In this document: positions 25,942 through 35,088 of the stretch, in pieces
Layout of the letters: each line of letters starts with the position of its first letter
How positions within the stretch are numbered: the first letter of the stretch is position 1
Assembly: GCF_902859915.1 (NCBI RefSeq)
Contig: NZ_CADIKK010000015.1
Location: 1 to 64,000 of the forward strand
Reading direction: 5' to 3'
From: Paraburkholderia ultramafica
Lineage (GTDB): Bacteria > Pseudomonadota > Gammaproteobacteria > Burkholderiales > Burkholderiaceae
DNA length: 64,000 bases
Position numbers and translations under genes: made by a program
Notes under the pieces: model-generated
Told to the model about the DNA's origin: nothing
What the model saw: only the letters and a program-made list of their open reading frames with translations
Database searches by the model: none

Positions 25942-26748
25942 TCAGGACACCGGCAGCAGCTTGCCGGTGAACACCACCGGACCGCTCGGCGCATTGTGAT
26001 CCGGCGAGCCGCCCGGCGCTTCGATCGACACCGCCAACGCCTCGTAACTCTCCGGCGTCTGCTGACCAGCCGTGACCTTGCCGCTCGCGTCGTTCGGCAG
26101 CATGCCGAGCGATACCGGATGCCCGCTCGCCGGAATACCCCACAGCTCCATCTCGCGGCCAGGGGGCAGGTCGACCTTGCCGAGCGGATGCAGCATCATC
26201 GTCGAGTGGGTTTCATCCCACGCCACCAGCATGACCGGATGCGCGTCCTTGTCGTTCAGCACGGCGACGTGCGAAACGGCCGCTTCCGCTTGCTGTGCGA
26301 CGCTCGGCGCGGTGGCCGGTGGCGTCGTGGACGGCAACAGCGAGCGCACCGCGACCACCACAGCGATGGCGGCCAGCCCCGTCACGCCAATCGCCCAGCC
26401 GCGCCAGAACGCGAGGGTGTCGAACAGGCTGCGCGACGGACGCGCCGGCGTTTCCGCCACGGTGAGCGGCTGCGCGGCCTCGCGCGCGTTGTCACGTACG
26501 CTGTTGCGTACATCAGTCAGGCCCAGACGCCGCTCGATGGCTTCCCATACGGCCGTCGGCGGCACGCGCGGCTCTCCGAGTTCGGCCATCGGCGAAATGC
26601 GCCGCTGCCATTCGTCGATCGCTGTACGGATCGCCGGGTCCTGATCCGCATACCGCTGAAAACGCCGCCGCGCGCCGCCGCGCAACGTGCCGAGCACGTA
26701 CTCGGCAGCCAGCAGATCGACGAGCTGAGGATAGCGAGTCAGATTCAT
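25942..26748 (-). CDS. anti-sigma factor, RskA/ChrR-like membrane protein
   Basis: A 268-residue anti-sigma factor. The N-terminal sigma-binding region (LVDLLAAEYVLGTLRGGARRRFQRY, residues 9-33) has the AAEYVLGTL signature of RskA-type proteins. One membrane segment lies near 120-140 (GWAIGVTGLAAIAVVVAV). The periplasmic part has the RskA C-terminal domain (MLVAWDETHSTMMLHPLGKVDLPPGREMELWGI). It should hold the cognate ECF sigma factor inactive. ATG 26748 overlaps the sigma stop (TGATG). Confidence 0.88.
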   Translation of the reverse strand: MNLTRYPQLVDLLAAEYVLGTLRGGARRRFQRYADQDPAIRTAIDEWQRRISPMAELGEPRVPPTAVWEAIERRLGLTDVRNSVRDNAREAAQPLTVAETPARPSRSLFDTLAFWRGWAIGVTGLAAIAVVVAVRSLLPSTTPPATAPSVAQQAEAAVSHVAVLNDKDAHPVMLVAWDETHSTMMLHPLGKVDLPPGREMELWGIPASGHPVSLGMLPNDASGKVTAGQQTPESYEALAVSIEAPGGSPDHNAPSGPVVFTGKLLPVS

Positions 26749-27317
26749 CACTCGCCTCCCAGGCAGGTTTTCAGCTTGGCGAGGCCGCGCCTGATCCAGG
26801 ATTTGATGGTGCCGAGCGGCACCGTCAGCACTTCCGCGATCTCGCTATGGCTCCGGTCGTGCAGGTACGCGAGCGCCACCGCCTGACGCTGCGCCGGTTC
26901 CAGCTGCTGCATGCAGCCGGCCAGCAAGCGTGCTTGCAGGCTGACCGCGGTCAACGCTTCGGGATCCGGATCGCCGGTTGCCACGAGATCATCCAACGCA
27001 TCGCTCCATTCGGTTTCCTGCGTGTTGACCCGCCGCAGATGATCGAGAGCACGGTTTCGGACGATCGCCGACATCCACGTCATCGGGGCCGACAGCGTGC
27101 GGCGATATTCGCCGGCAAAGCGCCAGATATTGACGAAGCTGTCCTGCAAGACTTCTTCGGCCCATTCATGCCTGCTCAATATACGGAGCGCGAGACCAAA
27201 CAGTTTCGGCGCGGCGAGATCATATAGCTCGCGCAATGCCGCGGCATCTTCCCCGGCAATGCGTTCGAGCAGCGCGGCGAGGGTTTCCGGCGTCAGTTCT
27301 CGAGGATTGGCGGTCAT
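26748..27317 (-). CDS. ECF RNA polymerase sigma factor (SigK-like)
   Basis: A 189-residue extracytoplasmic-function sigma factor. Region 2 is LYDLAAPKLFGLALRILSRHEWAEEVLQDSFVNIWRFAGEY (residues 31-71); region 4 is LEPAQRQAVALAYLHDRSHSEIAEVLTVPLGTIKSWIRRGLAKLK near 137-183. Immediately followed by its RskA-like anti-sigma partner. Such pairs often regulate their own promoter; I could not identify an ECF promoter upstream. The inducing signal and target genes are not visible. Confidence 0.92.
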   Translation of the reverse strand: MTANPRELTPETLAALLERIAGEDAAALRELYDLAAPKLFGLALRILSRHEWAEEVLQDSFVNIWRFAGEYRRTLSAPMTWMSAIVRNRALDHLRRVNTQETEWSDALDDLVATGDPDPEALTAVSLQARLLAGCMQQLEPAQRQAVALAYLHDRSHSEIAEVLTVPLGTIKSWIRRGLAKLKTCLGGE

Positions 27318-27482
27318 GGGAAGAAGTAGGTTGAGCTTTGCGGGCCTATGTTACTCAATTTCTTCCCGAACGCTTGTCGATCAGCCGGCAAGCATTCGGA
27401 CCGCAATGGGTTGGCTTGCCCGCGCTTCGATGCCAGTCAACGCGGGCTGCCGGGTGCCAATGGACGGGCTTCAGGACTCGCT

Positions 27483-28415
27483 TTAGCGGCCCCAGCGCAG
27501 CACCAGCGGATCGAGCCGCCGTGCGACTTTCAACAATCCTTCGCGGGTGGCCGGGTGCATTGCCGGGAACGGATGACGCACCGCGTCCGAGCGAATCACG
27601 CCGCCTTCCTTCATCAGCGCCTTGCACGACGCGAGGCCGCCCTGGCGGTTTTCGTAGTTGATCAGCGGCAGCCACTGCTGATAGTGCGCGGCGGCCGCTT
27701 CGGTATCGCCTGCCGCATAGGCGTCGACGATCAGACGAATGCCGTCGGCGTAACCGCCGCCGGTCATCGAGCCGGTCGCGCCCGCATCCAGATCGGCCAT
27801 CAGCGTGATGGCTTCTTCGCCGTCCCACGGACCCGCCACCGCATCGCCGCCCAGTTCGATCAGCTCACGCAGCTTGTTCGCCGCTTGCGGCACTTCGATC
27901 TTGAAGTACGACACGTTGTCGATCTCGCGCGCCATGCGGGCGAGAAACGGTGCGGACAACGCGGTGCCGCTGACCGGCGCATCCTGGATCATGATCGGAA
28001 TCTGAACTGCATCGGACACCGTACGATAGAACTCATAGATGCCGCGCTCGCCGATGCGGATCGTCGCGCCATGATACGGTGGCATGATCATCACCATCGC
28101 GGCGCCCGCGGCTTGCGCGCTGCGGCTGCGTTCGGCGCACTGGTGCGAGCTGAAATGCGTGGTCGTGACGATCACCGGCACGCGGCCCGTGACGTGTTCG
28201 AGCACGACGTGCATCAGCGTGTTGCGCTCGTCGTCGGAAAGGGCGAACTGCTCGGAGAAGTTCGCCAGAATGCACAGGCCGTTCGAACCCGCATCGATCA
28301 TGAAGTCGATGCAGCGTTTCTGGCCTTCGAGGTCGAGACGGCCGGCGTCGTCGAAGATGGTCGGCGCGACCGGGAACACGCCGCGCAATGCGGCTGGATG
28401 GGATGCCTGGGTCAT
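27483..28415 (-). CDS. DHDPS-family dehydratase/aldolase, possible L-2-keto-3-deoxyarabonate dehydratase
   Basis: A 310-residue member of the DHDPS/NAL superfamily, starting MTQASHPAALRGVFPV. The Schiff-base Lys is in VSYFKIEVPQ near 169-178. The usual YNxP tyrosine is replaced (IMIQDAPVSG), so it is not a dihydrodipicolinate synthase. FMIDAGSNGLCILANFSEQFALSD near 38-61 recalls the L-2-keto-3-deoxyarabonate dehydratase group, and the divergent LysR gene resembles GbpR-type regulators of sugar-acid use. That specific name is a moderate-confidence inference. ATG 28415 lacks a strong Shine-Dalgarno. Confidence 0.65.
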   Translation of the reverse strand: MTQASHPAALRGVFPVAPTIFDDAGRLDLEGQKRCIDFMIDAGSNGLCILANFSEQFALSDDERNTLMHVVLEHVTGRVPVIVTTTHFSSHQCAERSRSAQAAGAAMVMIMPPYHGATIRIGERGIYEFYRTVSDAVQIPIMIQDAPVSGTALSAPFLARMAREIDNVSYFKIEVPQAANKLRELIELGGDAVAGPWDGEEAITLMADLDAGATGSMTGGGYADGIRLIVDAYAAGDTEAAAAHYQQWLPLINYENRQGGLASCKALMKEGGVIRSDAVRHPFPAMHPATREGLLKVARRLDPLVLRWGR

Positions 28416-28585
28416 GGTGAGGTCGTTGTCCGTGGTGGTCGGCGAAGGTATTTGAATGTCTCCAGCGCCGACTATACGGCGGCCCGCACCGCAGGTATAT
28501 TGAATTGTTTCCATCTTGTGATCGCTTTTGCGACTCACCCCCTGTAACTCGCCCATCGCGACTCGCCGATTGCAACCCGCGCGCC

Positions 28586-29569
28586 ATGAAAGACACCCTG
28601 AACGTCCTGCTGTCGAAACTCCGGATAAAGCAACTGCAATTGCTGATCGCGCTCGACGACCTGAAGTCGCTCCACAAAGCCGCCGGCGCGATGTCGATGA
28701 CGCAGTCTGCGGCCAGCAAAGCGTTGCAGGAACTGGAGTCGATGCTCGACGCGCCGCTCTTCGAGCGCTCGAAGACCGGCATGATCCCGAACCAGCTCGG
28801 CCATTGCGTGATCCGCTACGCGCGCCTCGTGGCGACGGATCTGACCGCGCTGTGCCAGGACGTCGCCGAAATACGCTCGGGGCGCGGCGGGCGGCTCGCG
28901 GTCGGCGCGATCATGGGCGCGATTCCGGCGTGCGTGGTGCCGGCGCTGAACCGGCTGCATGCCGGGCAGCCGAACCTTTCAATCGAAGTGGTGGAAGACA
29001 CCAGCGCGCGGATGCTGCCGCAACTCGACGACGGCCGGCTCGACCTGGTGATCGGCCGCGCGGCGGTGGCGGCCGATCCGTCGAAGTATCACTATCGTCC
29101 GCTAGGCGACGAGCCGTTGTCGGTGGTGGTGGGCTACAGCCATCCACCGTTGCCGAAGAAGGAAGTACCGTTGCGCGATCTCGCCGGTCATCGTTGGGTG
29201 ATGTATCCGTCGCACATGCCGTTGCACGCGTTGCTCGAACGGGAAATGGATCTGGCCGGCCTCGAGATGCCGGACAGCCCGATTTCGACGGCATCCACGT
29301 TCGTGACAGTCGCGTTACTGCACAGCAGCCCCGAACTGGTTTCATTGCTGCCGAGCGCGATTGCCGCGATGTTCGTCCAGCGGAAGATGCTGCGCGTGGT
29401 GCCGGTCAGGCTGAAGTCGCCTTCGCAAACCTTCGGCGTCGTGACACGCAAAGGCGGCGTGCTGTCGCCGCCGGCCGAGCAATTCATCGAATTGTTGCGT
29501 GGACAGGTGCCGGAGCCGCCGCCGGCGCGAGTGCAAAAACGGGCGGTGCAGAAGCGAAAAACCGCCTGA
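28586..29569 (+). CDS. LysR-family regulator, GbpR/PcaQ-like
   Basis: A 327-residue LysR-type regulator. HTH at residues 10-70 (LRIKQLQLLIALDDLKSLHKAAGAMSMTQSAASKALQELESML); effector domain follows (LAVGAIMGAIPACVVPALNRL). A basic tail (VQKRAVQKRKTA) ends the protein. The MSMTQSAASKALQELE form is common in GbpR/PcaQ-type regulators. It is divergent from the DHDPS-family gene with 170 bp between starts, the classic LysR-target arrangement. Confidence 0.87.
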   Translation: MKDTLNVLLSKLRIKQLQLLIALDDLKSLHKAAGAMSMTQSAASKALQELESMLDAPLFERSKTGMIPNQLGHCVIRYARLVATDLTALCQDVAEIRSGRGGRLAVGAIMGAIPACVVPALNRLHAGQPNLSIEVVEDTSARMLPQLDDGRLDLVIGRAAVAADPSKYHYRPLGDEPLSVVVGYSHPPLPKKEVPLRDLAGHRWVMYPSHMPLHALLEREMDLAGLEMPDSPISTASTFVTVALLHSSPELVSLLPSAIAAMFVQRKMLRVVPVRLKSPSQTFGVVTRKGGVLSPPAEQFIELLRGQVPEPPPARVQKRAVQKRKTA

Positions 29570-29772
29570 AACAGCGCTTTTTCGATATATTTTTCAGTAC
29601 GTGGAGGACCTTCAATATCTCACGGCGATTCGCATTTTGCTATGGGTTGCGAAGAGGTGTTGTAGCCACGACACGTCGGGTAAATCCGACCGATGGCCGC
29701 TTCCGGTTCAGCCTACACTGGTTTGAAGTGAGCCAGGGTCGGGAGCCTGGCTATCGCTCGGGGAGAGCAGCC

Positions 29773-32700
29773 ATGAATCGGCCACTGCTTCGGTTTCCGC
29801 TTCGCGCGACCGGCACCGCGTCTGTCTGGAAGTGGCTCAAATGGGGGCTGGTGGCGGCGTTCGTGCTCGCGCTGGCATGGGTGGCACGGCTTGTCCAGGT
29901 CGAGATCGAAACGTCACGGCTGCAGGCGCGCTACCTGTCCGAGCTGACCCGCGACGTCGGCTTTTCCGTCGCCGACGGTCCCAGTCATTCAATCCGTTTT
30001 CCGCAAACTGACAAAGGCCCTTACGACAGCCGGCTCGGCTACGCGTTGCTGCCTGCGATCCAGCAGCGCCTGCTGCAACGCGGGTTTGAAATCAGCGCGC
30101 AGGCGCGCAATTCCGAGCGGATGCTGTCGTTAGCCGATAACGGCCTGTTTCTGCCGTACGCTGAAAAAGATACCGCTGGCCTGCAACTTTTCGACGGCAC
30201 CGGCGCGCCGCTTTACGACGCGCAATTTCCGGGCCGCGTGTATGACGATTTCGATGCGATCCCGCCGCTGGTCGTGAATTCGCTGCTGTTTATCGAAGAC
30301 CGCTATCTGCTCGATCCGAGCCAGCCGGACCGCAATCCGGCGATCGACTGGGGACGCTTCAGCCGCGCAGTGGCCGACCAGGGCCTGCGCGTTTTCAATC
30401 ACCATCAGTCGACGCCCGGCGGCAGCACGCTCGCCACGCAGATCGAGAAATTCCGCCACTCCGCCGGCGGCCGCACGGCGACGCCGCCGGAGAAACTGCG
30501 GCAGATCGCATCCGCTTCGGTGCGGGCCTATCTGAATGGTCCGCAGACGCTGCCGGCGCGTCAGCAGATCGTCGTCCGCTATCTGAACTCGGTGCCGCTT
30601 GCCGCGCAACCGGGAATCGGCGAAATCAACGGCATTGGCGACGGTCTCGCCGCGTGGTACGGACGCGATTTCGACGAGGTCAACCGTGTGTTGAATGCGC
30701 CGTCGACCGAACAGAACCTGGCCGAGCAAGGCAAGGCGTTCCGCGAGGTGCTCTCGTTGATGATCGCGCAACGCGCGCCCTCGTATTTCCTGCATCACGG
30801 CTATGCCGAACTCGAACGGCTGACCGACAGCTATCTGCGGCTGCTGGCGACCGGCGGCGTTGTGTCGATGCCGTTGCGCGATGCCGCGCTGTCCGCGCAT
30901 GTCGAACTGCACCGTACGCCCGCCAAAACGCAGAGCGCCGAATCGTTCGTGTCGCGCAAGGCCGTCACGTCGATGCGCTCGCATCTGCTGGAGGCACTCG
31001 GTGTGCCGAGTTTCTATGAACTCGACCGTCTCGATCTGCAAGCGAAGGGCACGCTCAACAACGCGGTGCAGCAGGCCGTCAGCGAACGGCTCGCGGCCGC
31101 CGCGACACGCGACGGTGCGAAAGCGGCGGGCCTGGTTGGTTACGAAATGCTGCGCGCTTCGGACGACCCGTCGAAAATCGCGTACAGCTTCACGCTGTTC
31201 GAACGGCGTGACGGCGCGAACCTCGTGCGTGTGCAAACCGACAGCGTCAACCAGCCGTTCGATATCAACTCCGGCGCGCGGCTCAATCTCGGTTCGACGG
31301 CGAAACTGCGTACCCTGGTCACGTATTTGCAGATCGTCTCCGACCTGCATACGCGTTATGCACGGTTGAGCACAGCGCAGCTGAAAGCCGTGAAGCCCGA
31401 TCCGAACGACTGGCTCACGCACTGGGCGCTCGACTATCTCGCGCATACCTCGGACCGCTCGCTGCAAGCAATGCTCGATGCAGCCGTGGAACGCAAGTAC
31501 TCGGCCAGTCCCGGCGAGACGTTCTACACGGGCGGCGGCGCGCAGACCTTCAACAATTTCGAGGCCGACGACAACAGCCGCATCCTCACCATCCACCGCG
31601 CGTTCCAGCACTCGGTGAATCTGGTGTTCGTGCGGCTGATGCGCGACATCGTCCACTACGAGATGGTGCAGACGACCGGGCCGTCGGCGCAATGGCTGGG
31701 CGATCCGGCGATCCGCAAGATGTATCTGACGCGCTTCGCCGATCAGGAGAGCCGCGTGTACATGAACCGCTTCTACACGAAGTATCACGGCAAGACGCCC
31801 GATCAGGCGTTGGCGCTGTTGCTGCTAGGCGTGCGCAAGTCGCCGCCCAAAGTGGCGACCGTGTTGCGCAGCGTCGCGCCGGACGAGTCGAATGCGTGGT
31901 TCAGTGCGAAGATGCGCGCGGCGTTGAAGAACACGCCGGCCGCGTCGATGCTCGACGATGAGGATCTGGCGAACCTGTACGCCAAATACGCGATCGACCG
32001 CTTCAATCTGAACGACCGCGGCTACATCGCGAGCGTCCATCCGCTTGAACTGTGGACGCTCAACTATCTGCGCGCACATCCCGCCGCTACGCTCAACGAG
32101 ATTCAGAACGCGAGCCGCGAGGTGCGTCTGTCGACGTATTCGTGGCTCTTCAAGACGCGCTATCACGCGACCCAGGACCGCCGCATCAAACGGATGGTCG
32201 AACTGCGCGCGTTCGACGCGATCGGCAAATCGTGGCAGGCGCTCGGCTATCCGTTCGCGACGCTCACGCCTTCGTTTGCGGCGGCGATCGGCGCGTCGGG
32301 CGACCGGCCCGCTGCGCTCGCGCAGCTGATCGGCGTGATCGCCAACGACGGCAACAAAGTGCCGACCGAAAGCCTCACCCAACTCGACTTCGCGAAAGAC
32401 ACGCCGTACGAAACGCACTTCCAGCGCGCGGCGGTGGCGCCGCAGCAGCAGTTGTCGCCGGAGATCACGGGGGTGGTGCGAACGCTGTTGCGCGATGTCG
32501 TGACGGGCGGCACGGCGAAGCGTCTCGCGCAGGGCATGACGTTCCCCGATGGGCAGACGCTCGCGGTGTACGGCAAGACGGGCACCGGCGATCAGCGCTT
32601 CAACGTGTTCGCCAAAGGCGGGCGGCTGATCGAGTCGCGCAAGGTGAATCGCAGCGCCACCTTCGTGTTCGCGATGGGCGACCGTTTCTACGGCACGCTG

Positions 32701-32853
32701 ACCGCGTGGGTGCATGAACCGTATGCGGCGCGTTACGAATTCACGAGCGCGCTGTCGGTGCAGTTGCTGAAGTCGATGGCGCCAGTGTTGCAACCTTTGC
32801 TGGCCAGTCCGGCTGCGAAGACTGTTTCTGTCACGAAGGTCTCTGAGCAGTGA
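29773..32853 (+). CDS. large GT51 penicillin-binding protein (transglycosylase/transpeptidase)
   Basis: A 1026-residue class A-type penicillin-binding protein. A membrane anchor near residues 25-45 (WGLVAAFVLALAWVARLV) precedes a GT51 domain with catalytic Glu175 in FIEDRYLLD and GGSTLATQIEKFRHS near 217 (family GGSTITQQ). The transpeptidase part shows Ser508 in GSTAK and Lys935 in KTGTG. It would polymerise and possibly cross-link peptidoglycan in the periplasm. It is longer than PBP1a/1b (about 800), with extra sequence between the SxxK and KTG motifs. GGGAGAG precedes ATG 29773; the open frame upstream is an overlap with the LysR gene and not coding. Confidence 0.85.
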   Translation: MNRPLLRFPLRATGTASVWKWLKWGLVAAFVLALAWVARLVQVEIETSRLQARYLSELTRDVGFSVADGPSHSIRFPQTDKGPYDSRLGYALLPAIQQRLLQRGFEISAQARNSERMLSLADNGLFLPYAEKDTAGLQLFDGTGAPLYDAQFPGRVYDDFDAIPPLVVNSLLFIEDRYLLDPSQPDRNPAIDWGRFSRAVADQGLRVFNHHQSTPGGSTLATQIEKFRHSAGGRTATPPEKLRQIASASVRAYLNGPQTLPARQQIVVRYLNSVPLAAQPGIGEINGIGDGLAAWYGRDFDEVNRVLNAPSTEQNLAEQGKAFREVLSLMIAQRAPSYFLHHGYAELERLTDSYLRLLATGGVVSMPLRDAALSAHVELHRTPAKTQSAESFVSRKAVTSMRSHLLEALGVPSFYELDRLDLQAKGTLNNAVQQAVSERLAAAATRDGAKAAGLVGYEMLRASDDPSKIAYSFTLFERRDGANLVRVQTDSVNQPFDINSGARLNLGSTAKLRTLVTYLQIVSDLHTRYARLSTAQLKAVKPDPNDWLTHWALDYLAHTSDRSLQAMLDAAVERKYSASPGETFYTGGGAQTFNNFEADDNSRILTIHRAFQHSVNLVFVRLMRDIVHYEMVQTTGPSAQWLGDPAIRKMYLTRFADQESRVYMNRFYTKYHGKTPDQALALLLLGVRKSPPKVATVLRSVAPDESNAWFSAKMRAALKNTPAASMLDDEDLANLYAKYAIDRFNLNDRGYIASVHPLELWTLNYLRAHPAATLNEIQNASREVRLSTYSWLFKTRYHATQDRRIKRMVELRAFDAIGKSWQALGYPFATLTPSFAAAIGASGDRPAALAQLIGVIANDGNKVPTESLTQLDFAKDTPYETHFQRAAVAPQQQLSPEITGVVRTLLRDVVTGGTAKRLAQGMTFPDGQTLAVYGKTGTGDQRFNVFAKGGRLIESRKVNRSATFVFAMGDRFYGTLTAWVHEPYAARYEFTSALSVQLLKSMAPVLQPLLASPAAKTVSVTKVSEQ

Positions 32854-32949
32854 GCGCGTGTGGAGGCGGGTCTCGATTTATAACCGGGGATGTTGCCAGC
32901 GATCTCCGCGCTTGACGGGTAACGCAGGCAGGCACGGGCAGCGCCTGGC

Positions 32950-34179
32950 TCAATAAGCCGTTTCGGACGCCGCCGGTTTGAGGAACAGCTCATGCACCGG
33001 CGCGAAGTGCGCATACAGCGGCAGAATCGCGCCGCCCATCGCACGCGCATCGGCGCCGATCGCGCCTTCCAGCAATTGCGGGCGCACCATCCCTTCCCAT
33101 TCGAAACGATCGAGCACGCGCTCGGTACGGCGAATGATTTCGCGCACCAGTTGCCGGTCGAATTCACCGTCGATCACAATCGCTTCGAGGTCGAGCAACG
33201 CGGCCGCATTGGTCAGCGCGTTGGCGATCGCGGGACACGCGCTATCGAGCCATTGCTCCGTGTGCCGCCATAGCTCGGGCAACAGCGCGCGATGATCGTG
33301 CGCGGCGGCGGCCGGCGCGCCCGCATCGCGGAACAGCTTTTCCAGCACGAAGCCCGAGGCCGCGTGCAGCAATTGCCGCGCGGGTTTGCGCGCGCTGCCG
33401 TCGCGCAGCGGAATCGAACCGACCGCGCCCGCGTTGTCGTGCGGTCCGCCATGCAGCCGGCCGTCGACCACGAGGCCGCCGCCGATGAAGGTGCCGACGA
33501 ACAGATACAGAAAATTGTGAATGCCGCGGCCCTGGCCCATCACGAGTTCGGCGGCGCAGGCGGCCGTGGTGTCTTTGGCGAACTCGACGGGCAGGCCCGT
33601 CATCGTGGCGATGCGGGTGCGCAAGTCGATCTCGTTCCAGGCCTCCAGCGCGTCGGGCGGCGCGCCGAGAAAGTCGCGCCAGCCGCCGAGCCACAGCGGC
33701 GCCGCGACGCCCACGCCGACCACCTTGCCGGCCTTCTCGCCAAGCGTCTGATTCACGCGCGCCAGTTTGCTTTCGAGCGCGGGGAACAGCGTGCGCGGAT
33801 CGGGATACGCGTACTCGAAGACATCGCGGCTCACCACGTGAGCGGCGAAGTCCATCGCCAGCACGTCGAGACTGCGGCGTCCCACCTTGATGCCGATCGT
33901 GTACGCGCCGTCCGCGCGCAACGCGATCGGCACCGACGGCTGGCCGATTTTGCCGCGTACGCGCGCCTGCTTTTCGAGCAGGCCGTCGTCGATCAGACGG
34001 TCGACGATCATCGACACCGTCTGCATCGACAGACGCGTGAGGCGGCCCACGTCGGCTTTCGGCAGCGGTCCGTGCAGGCGGATCGTCTGCAACACGATGC
34101 GCTCGTTGAACTGCCGCATGCCGACCTGATTCGAGCCGACCGTGCGTTTGAGGGGCGAGCGCGCGCCGCTGGTATCCAT
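32950..34179 (-). CDS. frcR: ROK-family transcriptional regulator (FrcR-like)
   Basis: A 409-residue NagC/XylR-type ROK regulator. Winged HTH at residues 20-80 (FNERIVLQTIRLHGPLPKADVGRLTRLSMQTVSMIVDRLIDDGLL); ROK sugar-kinase fold after 95 with a nucleotide-like motif LFVGTFIGGGLVVDGRLHGG near 238-257. It is the last gene after frcBCA on the same strand, 31 bp after the ATPase gene. In rhizobia and Burkholderia a ROK protein regulates the fructose/mannose/ribose Frc importer. A 23-bp inverted repeat upstream of frcB is a candidate binding site. Confidence 0.82.
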   Translation of the reverse strand: MDTSGARSPLKRTVGSNQVGMRQFNERIVLQTIRLHGPLPKADVGRLTRLSMQTVSMIVDRLIDDGLLEKQARVRGKIGQPSVPIALRADGAYTIGIKVGRRSLDVLAMDFAAHVVSRDVFEYAYPDPRTLFPALESKLARVNQTLGEKAGKVVGVGVAAPLWLGGWRDFLGAPPDALEAWNEIDLRTRIATMTGLPVEFAKDTTAACAAELVMGQGRGIHNFLYLFVGTFIGGGLVVDGRLHGGPHDNAGAVGSIPLRDGSARKPARQLLHAASGFVLEKLFRDAGAPAAAAHDHRALLPELWRHTEQWLDSACPAIANALTNAAALLDLEAIVIDGEFDRQLVREIIRRTERVLDRFEWEGMVRPQLLEGAIGADARAMGGAILPLYAHFAPVHELFLKPAASETAY

Positions 34180-34210
34180 CGTCGTGACCCCGCTCAGTTG
34201 AAGGCTCGCG

Positions 34211-35008
34211 TCATGCAATCGCCTTGACGTCGGCTTCCTTCGCGCCGGTCATGATCGCGACCGCCTCCGACATGTGCACGTCGCTCCTGTTGACGAGCGC
34301 GGCGCGCCGGCCGAGGCGCTGGATATGAATGCGGTCGGCGACCTCGAACACGTGCGGCATGTTGTGGCTGATCAGGATCACCGGCAGGCCGCGATCGCGC
34401 ACGCGCCGGATCAGTTCGAGCACCATGTTGCCTTCCTTCACGCCGAGCGCGGCGGTGGGTTCGTCGAGAATCACCACGTGCCGTGCAAAGGCCGCGCTGC
34501 GCGCCACGGCGACGCCCTGACGCTGGCCGCCGGACAGCGTTTCGACCGCCTGGCGCATCGAGCGGATGCCGATCTGCAGATCCTTCATATGCGCGGTCGC
34601 TTCTTCGAGCATGCGGCGCTTGTCGATCATCTTGAAGAGCGAGCCGCGCCAGCCTGGCTTGAGCAGTTCGCGGGCGAGGAACAGGTTTTCGGCGATGCTC
34701 ATGGCAGGCGCCACCGCGAGTTCCTGGTACACGGTCTCTATGCCTTGCGCACGCGCGTCCAGCGGACTGCGGAATTTGACCGGCTTGCCGTCGAGCAGAA
34801 TCTCGCCTTCGTCCGGTACGGTGGCGCCGGACAGCGCCTTGATCAACGACGATTTGCCCGCGCCGTTGTCGCCTATCACGGCGAGAATTTCTCCGGGCAG
34901 CACTTCGAAATCGCAACCGTCGAGCGCGGTCACGTTGCCATAACGTTTGATGAGTCCGCGCGCCTGCAGAACGGGCATCGCGGTGGAAGCTGAACCAGGG
35001 GTCGACAT
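34211..35008 (-). CDS. frcA: sugar ABC transporter ATPase, single-domain FrcA type
   Basis: A 265-residue ABC ATPase with Walker A GDNGAGKSSL near 44-53, signature LSGGQRQGVAVAR near 150, and Walker B VVILDEPTAALG near 172-183. Most CUT2 (ribose-type) importers use a doubled 500-residue ATPase; the single-domain form is the mark of the Frc subgroup. Forms the energising subunit with the permease just upstream. A copy of the palindromic repeat and the sequence GACAGGAG precede its start at 35008. Confidence 0.88.
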   Translation of the reverse strand: MSTPGSASTAMPVLQARGLIKRYGNVTALDGCDFEVLPGEILAVIGDNGAGKSSLIKALSGATVPDEGEILLDGKPVKFRSPLDARAQGIETVYQELAVAPAMSIAENLFLARELLKPGWRGSLFKMIDKRRMLEEATAHMKDLQIGIRSMRQAVETLSGGQRQGVAVARSAAFARHVVILDEPTAALGVKEGNMVLELIRRVRDRGLPVILISHNMPHVFEVADRIHIQRLGRRAALVNRSDVHMSEAVAIMTGAKEADVKAIA

Positions 35009-35019
35009 GACGGGCTCCT

Positions 35020-35061
35020 GTCGGCCTGAGTTGGCGCTTCAGCGCTTACTCAGGCCCCGTG
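35020..35061 (-). repeat. 46-bp palindromic repeat, copy C (single unit)
   Basis: On the minus strand the unit reads CTGAGTAAGCGCTGAAGCGC, then CAACTCAGGCCGACAGGAG. Same architecture as the units at 18.2 and 43.4 kb, with compensating changes in both arms (CTGAG/CTCAG in place of CGGAG/CTCCG), so the stem is preserved while the sequence drifts. It lies between frcC and frcA and its end supplies the frcA Shine-Dalgarno. Confidence 0.8.
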
Positions 35062-35074
35062 AAAGAATTTTGCC

Positions 35075-35088
35075 GTTAAGTACTTAAC
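35075..35088. repeat. perfect 14-bp palindrome overlapping frcC stop
   Basis: GTTAAGTACTTAAC spans the frcC stop codon. It shares TTAAG/CTTAA arms with the operator-like palindrome at 38763-38778. It could be chance, an internal operator, or part of the mRNA structure between frcC and frcA. Confidence 0.5.

Noticed and set aside
28528..29772. In-frame open extension upstream of the large penicillin-binding protein (would make a 1441-residue protein)
   Set aside because: It overlaps the well-supported LysR gene in another frame, is Arg-rich in the way of shadow frames, and the real start at 29773 has a ribosome binding site and a membrane anchor directly after it.
30130..31788. Long open frame antisense to the penicillin-binding protein
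   Set aside because: High-GC codon bias opens antisense frames of this length; the product is His/Arg-rich with no motif, and the sense strand has clear catalytic motifs.
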